From Streptomyces qinzhouensis (GTDB taxonomy: Bacteria > Actinomycetota > Actinomycetes > Streptomycetales > Streptomycetaceae), in contig NZ_CP042266.1 in NCBI RefSeq assembly GCF_007856155.1, forward strand, positions 2,542,001-2,606,000: 64,000 nucleotides of DNA, in the 5' to 3' direction. Positions within the stretch are counted from its first letter, which is position 1. Every line of letters begins with the position of its first letter. Below are positions 9,953-18,610 of this stretch, piece by piece. The notes below the pieces were generated by a model. The model made no database searches and was not told the origin of the DNA. It saw only the letters and a list, made by a program, of their open reading frames with translations. The translations under genes and the position numbers were made by a program.

Positions 9953-11194
9953 TCAGCGCTCCAGGGGCGTGGACCGGCCGGTGTAGAACGCCACGGTCAG
10001 ATCCTTGACGAGAGCCTTGCGTTCGTAGTCGTCCAGTTCGACCAGACCGCGTGCGGTCAGCCGGGTGACGGTGTCGTCCACCGCGTCGACCACCGAGGTC
10101 AGCACGGAGTCCCGGTGCCGGGCGTCGATCGCCGCGATGCGGCGGCGCTGGAGGGCGGCCGCGACCTCGGGGGCGTACTCGACCGCCGTGGGCTGGGCCG
10201 AGAAGACCTCGACTCCGGCCGGGGCGCATTCGGCGGCCAGCAGCCGGGTCAGCGCCCCGGCGACCGCCCCGGTGTCGTACGGTCCGGACTCGCCGCGGCC
10301 GGCGTCCACGGGCAGCGAGGAGAGCACCCGGGCCAGCGAAGCCTCGACCCGCCCGGTCAGATACTCCTCGTGGCGCTCGACCCCGAGGACCGCCCGGGCG
10401 GTGTCCCGGACCCGCCACACCACCAGCACCACCGCCCGCAGCGCCGTACCGTCCGCGGCCACCGCGGGCATCGGCTCGCTGCGCCAGTGCCGCAGCCGGA
10501 CATCGACCCGGCGCCGCCGCAGCAGCGGGTTCAGCCACATCAGCCCGGTACGCCGGACGCTCCCCCGGTACTCGCCGAAGAGGGTGAGGACCCAGGCGTG
10601 TCCGGCCCGGCCGCGGGTGACACCGCCGAGGGTGAAGAACGCGAGGACCCCGCCGAGAACGATCAGGCCCCACAGCTCGGGGCCGATACCGGGGTACGGG
10701 GCCGGCGGCAGCCCGAGCAGCCGGGTCGTGACCGCGGGCAGGACGCCGGTGCTCCACAGCACCAGACCGGTCCCGGCCAGCGCGCAGGCGCCCGCGATCA
10801 CCCCAGTCCAGCCGGGGAGCACGGGCCCCGGACGCTCGACGAGCTCCGGGTCGGCGGCCGGGGGCGCGAGGGTACGGGCGGGAGCGGGGCGGGCCGCGGA
10901 AGGGGCCGGGCCCAGGGGCACCCGGGGCTGTTCGCCGGTGCCCCGGCGGCGGGAGACCACGGCCGGACGCAGCGGGGTGGTCCGGACGGATCCACCGGGG
11001 AGACCGGCCGGGCCGGGGAATCCCGGGGGGCCGCCACCGGCCGCGGCGCCCCCGTCGCCTTCCCCGTCGCCGTCGTCGCGGAAGAGGAGGTGGACCGGGA
11101 TCGCGGTGGTCACCTCCTGGGCGATGACCGGGGTGTACGGGGGGCGCGGTGCGTCGGAGCCCTCCGGTTCCGATGTGGTGGTGCTGGTGCTCAT
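9953..11194 (-). CDS. SPFH/Band 7 domain membrane protein
   Basis: 413-aa protein. Residues 1-130 are Pro/Gly/Arg-rich and disordered. Two hydrophobic segments follow (GVIAGACALAGTGLVLW and ELWGLIVLGGVLAFFTLGG), then a C-terminal SPFH domain beginning YRGSVRRTGLMWLNPLLRRRRVDVRLRHW (in parts) and ending in helices. This is the actinobacterial form of the stomatin/flotillin family, which scaffolds membrane microdomains. The ATG at 11194 matches a plausible start; the frame continues upstream only as non-conserved sequence. No partner gene is evident. Confidence 0.82.
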   Translation of the reverse strand: MSTSTTTSEPEGSDAPRPPYTPVIAQEVTTAIPVHLLFRDDGDGEGDGGAAAGGGPPGFPGPAGLPGGSVRTTPLRPAVVSRRRGTGEQPRVPLGPAPSAARPAPARTLAPPAADPELVERPGPVLPGWTGVIAGACALAGTGLVLWSTGVLPAVTTRLLGLPPAPYPGIGPELWGLIVLGGVLAFFTLGGVTRGRAGHAWVLTLFGEYRGSVRRTGLMWLNPLLRRRRVDVRLRHWRSEPMPAVAADGTALRAVVLVVWRVRDTARAVLGVERHEEYLTGRVEASLARVLSSLPVDAGRGESGPYDTGAVAGALTRLLAAECAPAGVEVFSAQPTAVEYAPEVAAALQRRRIAAIDARHRDSVLTSVVDAVDDTVTRLTARGLVELDDYERKALVKDLTVAFYTGRSTPLER

Positions 11195-11279
11195 CGGTGC
11201 TGCCGCCTCCGCTGCGCTGGTGGGGTGGTACGGGGCTACCGCCTTCGCCGACCGGGCGGTACGGGGCCGGCCGGGCCGG

Positions 11280-12857
11280 TCAGGCCCGTACCCCGGCCGG
11301 GGCGAAGAGCCGCCGCCAGGTCTCGGGCCCGGGGTAGCCGTCGGCGGCCGCGCCGCGCCAGCCCTGGGCCAGCTGGAACGCCTCCACATTGCGCCGGTCG
11401 GCCTCGCTCCACGCCGGACCGGGCCCCTTGGTGTAGTGGCGGCCGAAGCCCCGTTTGACCAGCTGCGCGCCGAGCCGGGTGATGTCCGGACTGGATACCC
11501 CGGGCCGGAAGACCCCGATGCCCGGGAACGGCGGGACGGCGGGTACCGCCGGGGTCTTGGCCGCCGCGGGCGCGTGTGCGGGCTTCGCGGGGCCCGGTTT
11601 CGCGGCGGCCGGCTTCACGGGCGCCGGCTTCACGGGGGGCGTGGCAGCGGGCGCGGCGGCGGGGATGTTCTTCCCCTTGCCGGTGACCAGCAGCCGCCAG
11701 GTATGGGCGCCGGGAAGGCCGTCGGCCTCGGCCCCGCTCCAGCCCTGGGCCAGCTGGAACGCCTGGGTCGCCTTGCGGTCGGCCTCGCTCCAGCTCGGCC
11801 CCGGGCCCTTGAGGTAGAACCGCTTGCCGCCGCGCTCGATGAGCATCTTCCCCAGCCTGGCCACATGCTCGTTGTTCGCGCCGGGGCCGAAGAAACGGGC
11901 ACCCGGGAAGGCGTCGGCGGCGGGCGGAGCGGGCGTCACCGGCGTGACCGGCGTGACCGGAGCCGTGGGAGTGGTGGGGATGGTGGGGATGGTGGGAGTG
12001 ACCGGCTCCGCCGGTTCCGCCGGAGTGTCGGCGACGATGACACCCTTGTACCGATAGGCCAGGTACTTGTCGGAGTTGTTCCAGTACGCCATGGGCGTGG
12101 TCTGTCTGCGGGCGGCCGGTTTGGTCTGCTCGTACGCCGTGTACGACTCATGGGTGTAGTCGGTCCAGCCGCCGAAGAGCGTGACGTGCGAACCCTTGGT
12201 CGGATTGGCCGGGTTGTGGAACAGGAGGATGTCCCCGGGCTGGAGCTCCTCCCGTTTGATCTCCGTGGCGAACTGGGCGAGGCTGCCGGTCCATTCGTTG
12301 GTGGCCAGCCCCCAGGCCATGGACACATAGCCCGAGCAGTCCTGGCGATAGCCGTCGGTCCAGTACTTGGACATGCTGTACGGGACCTCGGCCTCCACCC
12401 AGAGCTTGGCCCGCCTGATGATCTCCGCCCGGGTGATCTCGGGAACGACGGGTGCGGCCGGTTTCCCGGACGGCCCGGGCAGCGGCCGCCCGTGCAGCGC
12501 GCCCCGCCCGCCCTGTTCGTTGTCGGGTTCGGCACTCACCGCGGCCCCGGGGACATCGGCCGTACGCCCCGCAGCGGACGTACCGGAGACACCTGAGACA
12601 CCTGAGACGCCGGAGACGCCGGAGACGCCGGAGATACCTGACGATCCGGTCCGGGTGTCCGCCGCCGGTTCGGCGGCCGCGGGCTGTGCCACTCCCCCGC
12701 CGAGGACCACACCCGCCGCGGTGACCAGCACGAGCGCGCGGCGACAGCCGTGGGCCGCGGGATGCTCCCCGGCCGCGAGCGCCCGGCGCTGCAGGACGCA
12801 CCCCGGGCAGTCGCAGTCGGGAGCGGGTTCGTACTCCTCGAAAACCGGCACCGCCAT
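11280..12857 (-). CDS. Cell-wall NlpC/P60-like amidase with two peptidoglycan-binding repeats
   Basis: 525-aa envelope protein. The N terminus holds a Cys pair (CDCPGC) and a hydrophobic segment (about 39-62) that may be a signal or anchor. A (VSG)n tract follows near residues 75-92. The papain-like domain (about 140-270) has the nucleophile in QDCSGYVSMAW and the His in GSHVTLFGGW. A TP-rich linker leads to two homologous peptidoglycan-binding modules (about 305-370 and 455-520), each with FPG, GPGPxWSEADR, FQLAQGW and ADGxPG. Such modules occur in Streptomyces muramidases. It probably trims cell-wall peptides during growth. Confidence 0.82.
   Translation of the reverse strand: MAVPVFEEYEPAPDCDCPGCVLQRRALAAGEHPAAHGCRRALVLVTAAGVVLGGGVAQPAAAEPAADTRTGSSGISGVSGVSGVSGVSGVSGTSAAGRTADVPGAAVSAEPDNEQGGRGALHGRPLPGPSGKPAAPVVPEITRAEIIRRAKLWVEAEVPYSMSKYWTDGYRQDCSGYVSMAWGLATNEWTGSLAQFATEIKREELQPGDILLFHNPANPTKGSHVTLFGGWTDYTHESYTAYEQTKPAARRQTTPMAYWNNSDKYLAYRYKGVIVADTPAEPAEPVTPTIPTIPTTPTAPVTPVTPVTPAPPAADAFPGARFFGPGANNEHVARLGKMLIERGGKRFYLKGPGPSWSEADRKATQAFQLAQGWSGAEADGLPGAHTWRLLVTGKGKNIPAAAPAATPPVKPAPVKPAAAKPGPAKPAHAPAAAKTPAVPAVPPFPGIGVFRPGVSSPDITRLGAQLVKRGFGRHYTKGPGPAWSEADRRNVEAFQLAQGWRGAAADGYPGPETWRRLFAPAGVRA
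12586..12639. repeat. Six tandem 9-bp repeats coding (VSG)n
   Basis: Six units of GAGACGCCG or GAGACACCT-like sequence lie in frame within the preceding gene and encode Val-Ser-Gly triplets. Slippage here would change the length of the disordered linker without breaking the frame. Confidence 0.75.
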
Positions 12858-13030
12858 GGCTGGCCCCTCTGTGCGTGGCTGAATCGTGATGCTCGTGACC
12901 GGGTGTGACTGAGTGCAGTCTGACCCACAAAAGGTACAAAACGACCATCCGACAGGCCGGGGGCGGTCAGATGGGCGGGATATTGGTCCGGAGCACCCAT
13001 CGGAATCCGGTAGAGTTTTTCTGTCAGCAG

Positions 13031-13104
13031 GCGCCGCTAGCTCAGTTGGTTAGAGCAGCTGACTCTTAATCAGCGGGTCCGGGGTTCGAGTCCCTGGCGG
13101 CGCA
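13031..13104 (+). tRNA. tRNA-Lys (anticodon CUU), copy 2
   Basis: 74 bases identical to the gene at 8159. The upstream flank also resembles copy 1: GGAGCACCC about 40 bases before, then a -10-like TAGAGT (13011-13016) and a T run. CCA is not encoded. Confidence 0.97.
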
Positions 13105-13110
13105 CGCGTT

Positions 13111-13145
13111 ACGAGGCCCCCTCGCCATCGGCGAGGGGGCCTCGT
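13111..13145 (+). terminator. Terminator after tRNA-Lys copy 2
   Basis: A perfect 16-bp stem from ACGAGGCCCCCTCGCC to its complement with a three-base loop, followed by TCTTTT. One of the clearest intrinsic terminators in the window. Confidence 0.88.
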
Positions 13146-13466
13146 TCTTTTCCGTCCGGACTCCGGGACTCCACCGGGGCCGGAAATCGCCGTCGGACCC
13201 GTCAACACCAGGCGCCGCCACGCGCCGCCGCCCGGCGACGGACTCCAGGCCGGGACCGTACACCGACCTACAGTGGCAGGGCAGGCCGGTCCGTTCGGGT
13301 TCCGGTTGGGGTTCCGGTCGCGCGGCACGACCATCCTCCGCCTCCCGCTCCGGTGCCGGGATCCTCCCGCAGCCCGCGCGCCCGCGGTCGAGGACCGGCC
13401 CGGCAGGTGGCCCCTCGGCGGAGCCGGCCGCCCGCCGGGCCCGGTGGTGTTCCGTACCGGACCGTT
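13146..13466. other. Intergenic region, no gene seen
   Basis: About 320 bases between the tRNA terminator and the stop of the next minus-strand gene. Long open frames exist on both strands, but none has a ribosome site and a credible protein composition. Confidence 0.4.
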
Positions 13467-13892
13467 TCAGTGGCGCGCCGGACGGCCACCGTTCTCCGGT
13501 GCCCGGCGCCGCCGGTGCGTTCCCCGTACGACGACGACGACCGCGGCCACCCCGGCGAGCACCAGCCCGATCACGGTATGCGCGGTGCCGGGCCCGGCGC
13601 TCTCGGCGGCGGGCCCCTCGGCGGCGGTCTCGACCGGCCCGGTGCCGTCGCCGCCCGTACGGATTCCGGTATCCGTTCCGCCGCGGGCCTCGACGAGCAC
13701 CGCGGGGTCGGGCCCCGCCTCGGGTGTCAGCAGGGAGGGCACCATCGGCGCGGCGGCCGGGATCCCCGCCCGTACCGACTGCCGCGCGGAACCGGCGGCG
13801 GGCTCCGCGGGCGCGAGGACCAGAGCGGCCGGCGCGGCGGCCAGAACGGCGGCGACTCCGACGGTACGGAGTGCGATCGCTGCTGCACGCAT
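13467..13892 (-). CDS. Small secreted, C-terminally membrane-anchored protein of unknown function
   Basis: 141 aa. A signal peptide (about 1-33, Ala/Val-rich) precedes a polar Gly/Thr/Pro-rich region. A C-terminal hydrophobic helix (TVIGLVLAGVAAVVVVV) and the basic tail RGTHRRRR follow, the layout of an outward-facing single-pass protein. It has no LPxTG or LAxTG box. AGGAGG precedes the ATG at 13892. No family recognised. Confidence 0.65.
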   Translation of the reverse strand: MRAAAIALRTVGVAAVLAAAPAALVLAPAEPAAGSARQSVRAGIPAAAPMVPSLLTPEAGPDPAVLVEARGGTDTGIRTGGDGTGPVETAAEGPAAESAGPGTAHTVIGLVLAGVAAVVVVVRGTHRRRRAPENGGRPARH

Positions 13893-14065
13893 GGTGACAC
13901 CTCCTGCTGGCCACAGCGTCACGCACCCGGCGGGCTCCCGCATCCGCAGCGGCGGTGCCGTCCGCCCGTACCCGGCTCTGACGTGCCACAACCCCGGAGG
14001 GGAGACGGAGGTGTTCGGGTGACGGGCCGCCCGGCGGTGGGGCGGCCCGGTCGTCCCCGGGAGCC

Positions 14066-14845
14066 TCAGACGCGCTCGACGAGGTCCGCGATGGAGTCGA
14101 CGATCGTCGACGGCCGGAAGGGGTAGCGGTCGATGTCGGCGGGGGTGGTGACACCGGTCAGCACGAGGAAGGTCTCCATGCCCGCTTCCAGGCCGGCCAG
14201 GACGTCCGTGTCCATCCGGTCGCCGATCATGGCGCTGGTCTCGGAGTGGGCGCCGATGGCGTTCAGTCCGGTCCGCATCATCAGGGGGTTCGGCTTGCCC
14301 GCGAAGTACGGGTCCTTGCCGGTCGCCTTGGTGATCAGCGCGGCGACCGAGCCGGTCGCCGGGAGCGGGCCCTCGGTGGAGGGTCCGGTCTCGTCGGGGT
14401 TGGTGCAGATGAACCGGGCCCCGCCGTTGATCAGCCGGATCGCCTTGGTCAGCGCCTCGAAGGAGTACGTCCGGGTCTCGCCGAGCACCACATAGTCCGG
14501 GTCGTGGTCGGTGAGGACGTACCCGATGTCGTGCAGGGCGGTGGTCAGACCGGCCTCGCCGATGACATACGCCGTACCGCCGGGCCGCTGGTCGTCGAGG
14601 AACTGCGAGGTGGCCAGCGCGGACGTCCAGATGTTCTCCACCGGCACGTCGAGCCCCATCCGGGCGAGGCGGGCGTGCAGATCGCGGGCGGTGTAGATGG
14701 AGTTGTTCGTCAGCACCAGGAACGGCTTCCCGGTGTCCCGGAGCTTGCGGATGAAGGCGTCGGCGCCCGGAATCGGCACACCTTCGTGGATCAGGACACC
14801 GTCCATGTCGGTGAGCCAGGATTCGATCGGCTTGCGCTCTGCCAT
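14066..14845 (-). CDS. HAD-IIA family sugar-phosphatase (NagD-like)
   Basis: 259-aa haloacid dehalogenase-type phosphatase. Motif I is WLTDMDGVLIHEG (nucleophile Asp and general-acid Asp), motif II VLTNNS, and motif III/IV lies near GKPNPLMM and MIGDRMDTDV. The large C2A cap between motifs II and III identifies the NagD/PGP/4-nitrophenylphosphatase branch, which dephosphorylates nucleoside or sugar phosphates. ATG at 14845 is chosen: GGAG lies nine bases before, and a TTG directly adjacent is less likely. The link to aminosugar metabolism suggested by the NagD name is weak. Confidence 0.88.
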   Translation of the reverse strand: MAERKPIESWLTDMDGVLIHEGVPIPGADAFIRKLRDTGKPFLVLTNNSIYTARDLHARLARMGLDVPVENIWTSALATSQFLDDQRPGGTAYVIGEAGLTTALHDIGYVLTDHDPDYVVLGETRTYSFEALTKAIRLINGGARFICTNPDETGPSTEGPLPATGSVAALITKATGKDPYFAGKPNPLMMRTGLNAIGAHSETSAMIGDRMDTDVLAGLEAGMETFLVLTGVTTPADIDRYPFRPSTIVDSIADLVERV

Positions 14846-15169
14846 CAAGGGGGCTCCTGCCGTGCTTGGGGCGTACGGATGCGGTCCCGGACCCCGGGTC
14901 CGGCCGGGCGGCCGGACGGGTGTCCGTGTCCCGTACGCGAGGTGCGGGATGCCGGAGGCACGGCTCTGTGGTCCCCCGACACCGACAGCCTAGTCAGCAC
15001 CCGGCCTGCTGTTCGAGCCCTGATCATCCGCGGGCCGCCGGGCGGGCTGCCCGGGAACGGTCCTGGTCACCGGGGGACGGGCGGCGGCGCGTTCGTACGG
15101 ATGCCGGGCCCGGTGCCGGTGCCGGTGCCGGTGCGGGCCCGGCCGCCCGGACCGGGCCCGGTGCCGGCC
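14846..15169. other. Intergenic region, no gene seen
   Basis: 324 bases between two minus-strand genes. The part near 15112-15136 is a run of GGTGCC hexamers. No RNA structure or gene is convincing. Confidence 0.4.
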
Positions 15170-16018
15170 TCAGCCGCGGGTCCGGCGCAGTCCTCGGGAG
15201 AGGAGGACGAGGACCCCGCCCGCGGCCAGGACCATGCCCAGCGCGGCGGCCAGCCGCAGGGTGGAGCCGGTGCCGGTGGTGGCGAGTTCGTCGCGGGTGA
15301 CGCCGGCCCCGGTCCCCCGGTCCTTCAGCACGGCGAACCGGTAGTCGCCCGACTCGCCCACCCAGTCGCCGTCGGAGCCGTGCCGCTGGACCACGGCCGC
15401 GTTGACGGTGACCTGGTTGGGCGGGGTGTCGCCGGTGAGGGCGAGCCGGACCTTGACCGTGACGGCGGCGCGGGCCCCGACGGTGAAACCGCCGCCCTTG
15501 GCCCGCTGGGTGCCGAGGACGCCCACGACCTCGTCCTCGGCGGTGGCCGCCAGCGGTGCGGTACGCCAGCGGGCGGCGCCGGGGTCGTAGAACTCCAGCA
15601 TCATCCGGGCCGGGGTCAGCCCCCGGTCGCGGGCGGCGAAGACCAGGACGGGGTGGACCTCGCGGCAGGCCCGGCCGGTGGTGTTGGTCAGCTCCACGGC
15701 CCAGGGTTCGAAGCCCGTTCCCGGGTGGTGCGCATCGGGCCCGCCGTACAGCCGGGTGGCGATGGGGAACGTCCCGCCGGAGGCGTTCCCGCAGCCGACC
15801 GGCAGCCGGCCGGCCGCGGGCGTACCGCCGACGGCACCCGGCCGCGCGGCGAGGGCCAGGGGGGTGTCCCGCGACGGAAGGCCCGCGGCCTCGGCGGCGG
15901 GCGCCGGGGGCCGGGCCACTGGCACCGGGGCGGCGGCGAGCGCCGGGCTCCCGGTCAGAAGGACCGCCGCGGCCGCGGTCGCGGCGACGACGACGTCGAG
16001 TGCGGTACGCGGTCGCAT
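15170..16018 (-). CDS. Secreted protein with LAxTG sortase E sorting signal
   Basis: 282 aa. A signal peptide (about 1-29, ending SPALAAAP) leads to an exported beta-rich domain of about 200 residues without a recognised name. The C terminus has the complete sorting signal: ELATTG, then a hydrophobic segment (LRLAAALGMVLAAGGVLVLL) and the basic tail RGLRRTRG. LAxTG is the motif recognised by class E sortases of high-GC actinobacteria, and such a sortase is encoded at 21541-22362. It is therefore expected to be covalently attached to peptidoglycan. Function of the exported domain is unknown. Confidence 0.8.
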   Translation of the reverse strand: MRPRTALDVVVAATAAAAVLLTGSPALAAAPVPVARPPAPAAEAAGLPSRDTPLALAARPGAVGGTPAAGRLPVGCGNASGGTFPIATRLYGGPDAHHPGTGFEPWAVELTNTTGRACREVHPVLVFAARDRGLTPARMMLEFYDPGAARWRTAPLAATAEDEVVGVLGTQRAKGGGFTVGARAAVTVKVRLALTGDTPPNQVTVNAAVVQRHGSDGDWVGESGDYRFAVLKDRGTGAGVTRDELATTGTGSTLRLAAALGMVLAAGGVLVLLSRGLRRTRG

Positions 16019-16251
16019 GGGGGCATCGGCCTTTGCGTTCGGGGACGGTCCCGGGCCGTATCGCGGAGTCCCGCCTGGCGCGCGGCGCTTCGGACCCGAC
16101 CTCGTCCCGACGATGGCATCCCCGGGCACGGGCGGCGGTGCGCCACGACCCGGTACCGACCGGACGGCCCGGCGAATCCGCCCCTTCAGCGTATTGTCCG
16201 ACTGTCGGACTTACCGACCGGCGGGGTTTCCGGTCCGGTCCGCCGGGGATG

Positions 16252-17460
16252 TCACGGGGTGAGCGGGCGGGGGGTCGCGCCGCCGAAGAGGGGGGCGAGG
16301 ACCAGTTCGGCCGCGCCGCGGGCCACCAGCCGCGGACCTCCGCCGGCGAGGGCGACCGGGATACCGGCGCTGCGGCGCAGCTCGCCGACGAAGAGCCCGG
16401 CGACCGCGCTGTCGCTCTCGATGACCCGGCCGCCCAGCAGGACCCGGTCGATATCGAGGAGCGCGACGAGATTCGCGGCCCCGACGCCGAGTATCCGGGC
16501 GGCCTCGCCGAAGTCCCCGCGGGCGACGGCCGCCAGGCAGAGCGCCTCGATGCAGCCGCGCCGGCCGCAACCGCACTCGGGCCCGCCGAGCTCGATCACC
16601 TGATGGCCGAACTCCCCGGCGCCGGTCCGGGCGCCCCGGTGGACCGCGCCGTCCAGGACGAGACCGGCGCCGAGGCCGGTGCCGAGATGGAGATAGGCGT
16701 ACGAGTCCCCGGCCCCCGGTCCGAGCCCGAGGGCCCCCGCGTTGGTGTCCTTGTCGAGTACGGCCGGCATGGCGAGCCGGGCCGCGACGGCGTCCCGCAG
16801 GGGGTAGCCGTCCCACTCCGGGAAGCGGGTGACCCGGCGGGCCACCCCGGCCGCGTGGTCGAGGGGTCCGGGCATCGCGACCCCCACCCCGAGCACATGG
16901 TCCCGCCCCTCGGCGGCGAGCAGCGCCTCCACCTCCCCGGCCGCCCGCTCCACGACGGTGCCGGGGCCGGCGCCCAGGTCGAGCGGTGTCACCCGGGCGG
17001 CGACCACGCTGCCGTACAGATCCACCAGGACCACGGTCAGTTCGTCGCGGTCGAGCTGGAGCCCGACGGCATGGCGGGCGGCGGGGGCGAGGCGGAGGAC
17101 GGTACGGGGCTTGCCGCCGGTGGAGGCGCGCTGTCCGGCCTCGGCGACCAGACCGTCCGCGCGCAGCCTCGCGACGATCTTGCTGACGGCCTGGGGGGTG
17201 AGCCCGGTCCGCGCGGCCAGCCCGACCCTGCTCAGCCCGCGGTCGCGGGCGCCCCGCAGCAGGGCGAGGACCAGGGCGGTGTTGTGCTCGCGCAGCACGG
17301 GAAGATTGACCCCGCCCCGGCTCCCGCCCGCCGCGGTAGCGGCCGCCCGGCCGGATCCCGGGTGCTCGAAGGCCCCCGCTGCTGCTTCTGCTCCCGGTCC
17401 GGCTTCCTTGCCCGCTCCCGGGTCAGGGCGTGAAGCGCCCCCGCTGTTGCTGTCTCCCAC
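16252..17460 (-). CDS. ROK-family transcriptional regulator
   Basis: About 402 aa. After a disordered start there is an N-terminal winged helix (VLREHNTALVLALLRGARDR then LAARTGLTPQAVSKIVARL). The ROK sugar-kinase-like domain follows, with DKDTNAGALG, the GTGLGAG phosphate loop and the zinc-binding CGCGRRGCIEA segment. ROK repressors sense sugars or sugar phosphates. The frame is open to 17532, past the start of the divergent gene. GTG 17460 is preferred because it leaves the palindrome at 17491-17503 in a true intergenic promoter; ATG 17517 remains possible. Confidence 0.85.
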   Translation of the reverse strand: MGDSNSGGASRPDPGAGKEAGPGAEAAAGAFEHPGSGRAAATAAGGSRGGVNLPVLREHNTALVLALLRGARDRGLSRVGLAARTGLTPQAVSKIVARLRADGLVAEAGQRASTGGKPRTVLRLAPAARHAVGLQLDRDELTVVLVDLYGSVVAARVTPLDLGAGPGTVVERAAGEVEALLAAEGRDHVLGVGVAMPGPLDHAAGVARRVTRFPEWDGYPLRDAVAARLAMPAVLDKDTNAGALGLGPGAGDSYAYLHLGTGLGAGLVLDGAVHRGARTGAGEFGHQVIELGGPECGCGRRGCIEALCLAAVARGDFGEAARILGVGAANLVALLDIDRVLLGGRVIESDSAVAGLFVGELRRSAGIPVALAGGGPRLVARGAAELVLAPLFGGATPRPLTP

Positions 17461-17490
17461 TCCCCCATTCTCGCCCTTGCTTGCGCTTTG

Positions 17491-17503
17491 GCAACAGCGT
17501 TGC
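17491..17503. promoter_or_regulatory. Palindrome between divergent genes, likely ROK operator
   Basis: GCAACAGCGTTGC is a near-perfect palindrome 12 bases before the oxidoreductase ATG, in a TTGC-rich context (CTTGCTTGCGC). A ROK regulator is encoded divergently, so autoregulation and control of the oxidoreductase are likely. Confidence 0.6.
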
Positions 17504-17515
17504 TTAAGTGACGCC

Positions 17516-18610
17516 ATGACTGGCACCGGCACCGATACGCCCTTCTCCGTAGGACTCGTCGGCTACGGCGTGGCGGGCTCCGTCTTCCACGCCCCGCTGA
17601 TCGCCGCCGCCGAGGGGCTCGCCCTCGACACAGTCGTCACCTCCAGTCCCGTACGGCAGGAGCAGGCCAGGGCCGAGTTCCCCGGCGTACGGATCGCCTC
17701 GTCCCCCGACGAACTGTGGCGCCGCGCCGGTGAACTCGACCTCGTGGTCATCGCCTCCCCCAACCGGACACATGTCCCCCTCGCCACCGCCGCGCTCCGG
17801 GCCGGGCTCGCGGTCGTCGTCGACAAGCCGCTCGCCGCGACCGCCGTCGAGGCCCGCGATCTGGCCGCCCTGGCCGCCGAGCGCGGGCTGCTGCTCTCCG
17901 TCTTCCAGAACCGCCGCTGGGACGGCGACTTCCTCACGGTCGCCCGGCTGGTGGCGAGCGGTGAACTGGGGGTCGTCCAGCGTTTCGAGTCCCGCTTCGA
18001 GCGCTGGCGGCCGCGGCTCAAGGGCGGCTGGCGGGAGTCCGGTGACCCCCAGGAGATCGGCGGGCTGCTCTACGACCTCGGCAGCCATGTGGTCGACCAG
18101 GCGGTGACCCTGTTCGGCCCGGTGGTACGGGTGTACGCGGAGTCCGATGTACGGCGCGGCGGCGCGGCGGCCGACGACGACACCTTCTTCGCCCTCACCC
18201 ACGCCGGCGGTGTCCGCTCCCATCTGTGGGTCAGTTCCACCGCCGCTCTGCTCGGCCCCCGTTTCCGGGTGCTGGGCTCGCGCGCGGGCTATGTCTCCTA
18301 CGGCCTGGACCCGCAGGAGGCCGCGCTGCGGGCGGGTCGGCGGCCGGTGCCCGGGGAGCCGTGGGGCGTGGTGGACGAATCCCGGTGGGGCCGGATCGGT
18401 GCCGGGGAGTCCGCGGAGACGGACGGCGGGCGGCCGGTCCCGGCCGTACCGGGCGACTATCCCGCGTACTACGACCTGGTGACCGAGGCGCTGCGGAAAG
18501 GGACCCCGCCGCCGGTCACCGCCGAGCAGGCGGCGGCGACCCTGGCCATCCTGGAAGCGGCCCGTCGTTCCGCCCGTGAGGGCATCACCGTGGAGGTGCC
18601 GTCCGTATGA
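17516..18610 (+). CDS. Gfo/Idh/MocA family NAD(P)-dependent oxidoreductase
   Basis: 364 aa with an N-terminal Rossmann fold (VGLVGYGVAGSVFHAPLI, glycine motif GxGxxG) and the signature EKP-like region AVVVDKPLAATA near residue 100. A C-terminal alpha/beta substrate domain follows, with GGLLYDLGSHVVDQAVTLFG. Such enzymes oxidise or reduce sugar and inositol derivatives. The ATG at 17516 is four bases from the next gene's mirror start and lacks a strong ribosome site. Its stop overlaps the next gene by four bases (ATGA). The divergent ROK regulator suggests a sugar substrate. Confidence 0.88.
   Translation: MTGTGTDTPFSVGLVGYGVAGSVFHAPLIAAAEGLALDTVVTSSPVRQEQARAEFPGVRIASSPDELWRRAGELDLVVIASPNRTHVPLATAALRAGLAVVVDKPLAATAVEARDLAALAAERGLLLSVFQNRRWDGDFLTVARLVASGELGVVQRFESRFERWRPRLKGGWRESGDPQEIGGLLYDLGSHVVDQAVTLFGPVVRVYAESDVRRGGAAADDDTFFALTHAGGVRSHLWVSSTAALLGPRFRVLGSRAGYVSYGLDPQEAALRAGRRPVPGEPWGVVDESRWGRIGAGESAETDGGRPVPAVPGDYPAYYDLVTEALRKGTPPPVTAEQAAATLAILEAARRSAREGITVEVPSV

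Noticed and set aside
10065..12596. 843-codon plus-strand frame across two minus-strand genes
   Set aside because: It runs across the intergenic gap and reads the reverse of both genes, with Gly/Arg/Pro-rich composition and no domain.
12586..12639. CRISPR-like array
   Set aside because: Units are 9 bp, directly tandem without spacers and in frame inside a gene.
8159..13104. Integrated element between the two tRNA-Lys genes
   Set aside because: No integrase, excisionase or att-like repeats beyond the tRNA itself; the content is normal Streptomyces secretome and wall genes.
13066..14154. 362-codon minus-strand frame covering tRNA-Lys copy 2
   Set aside because: It overlaps a tRNA and terminator and its composition is not protein-like; the small membrane protein in another frame fits better.
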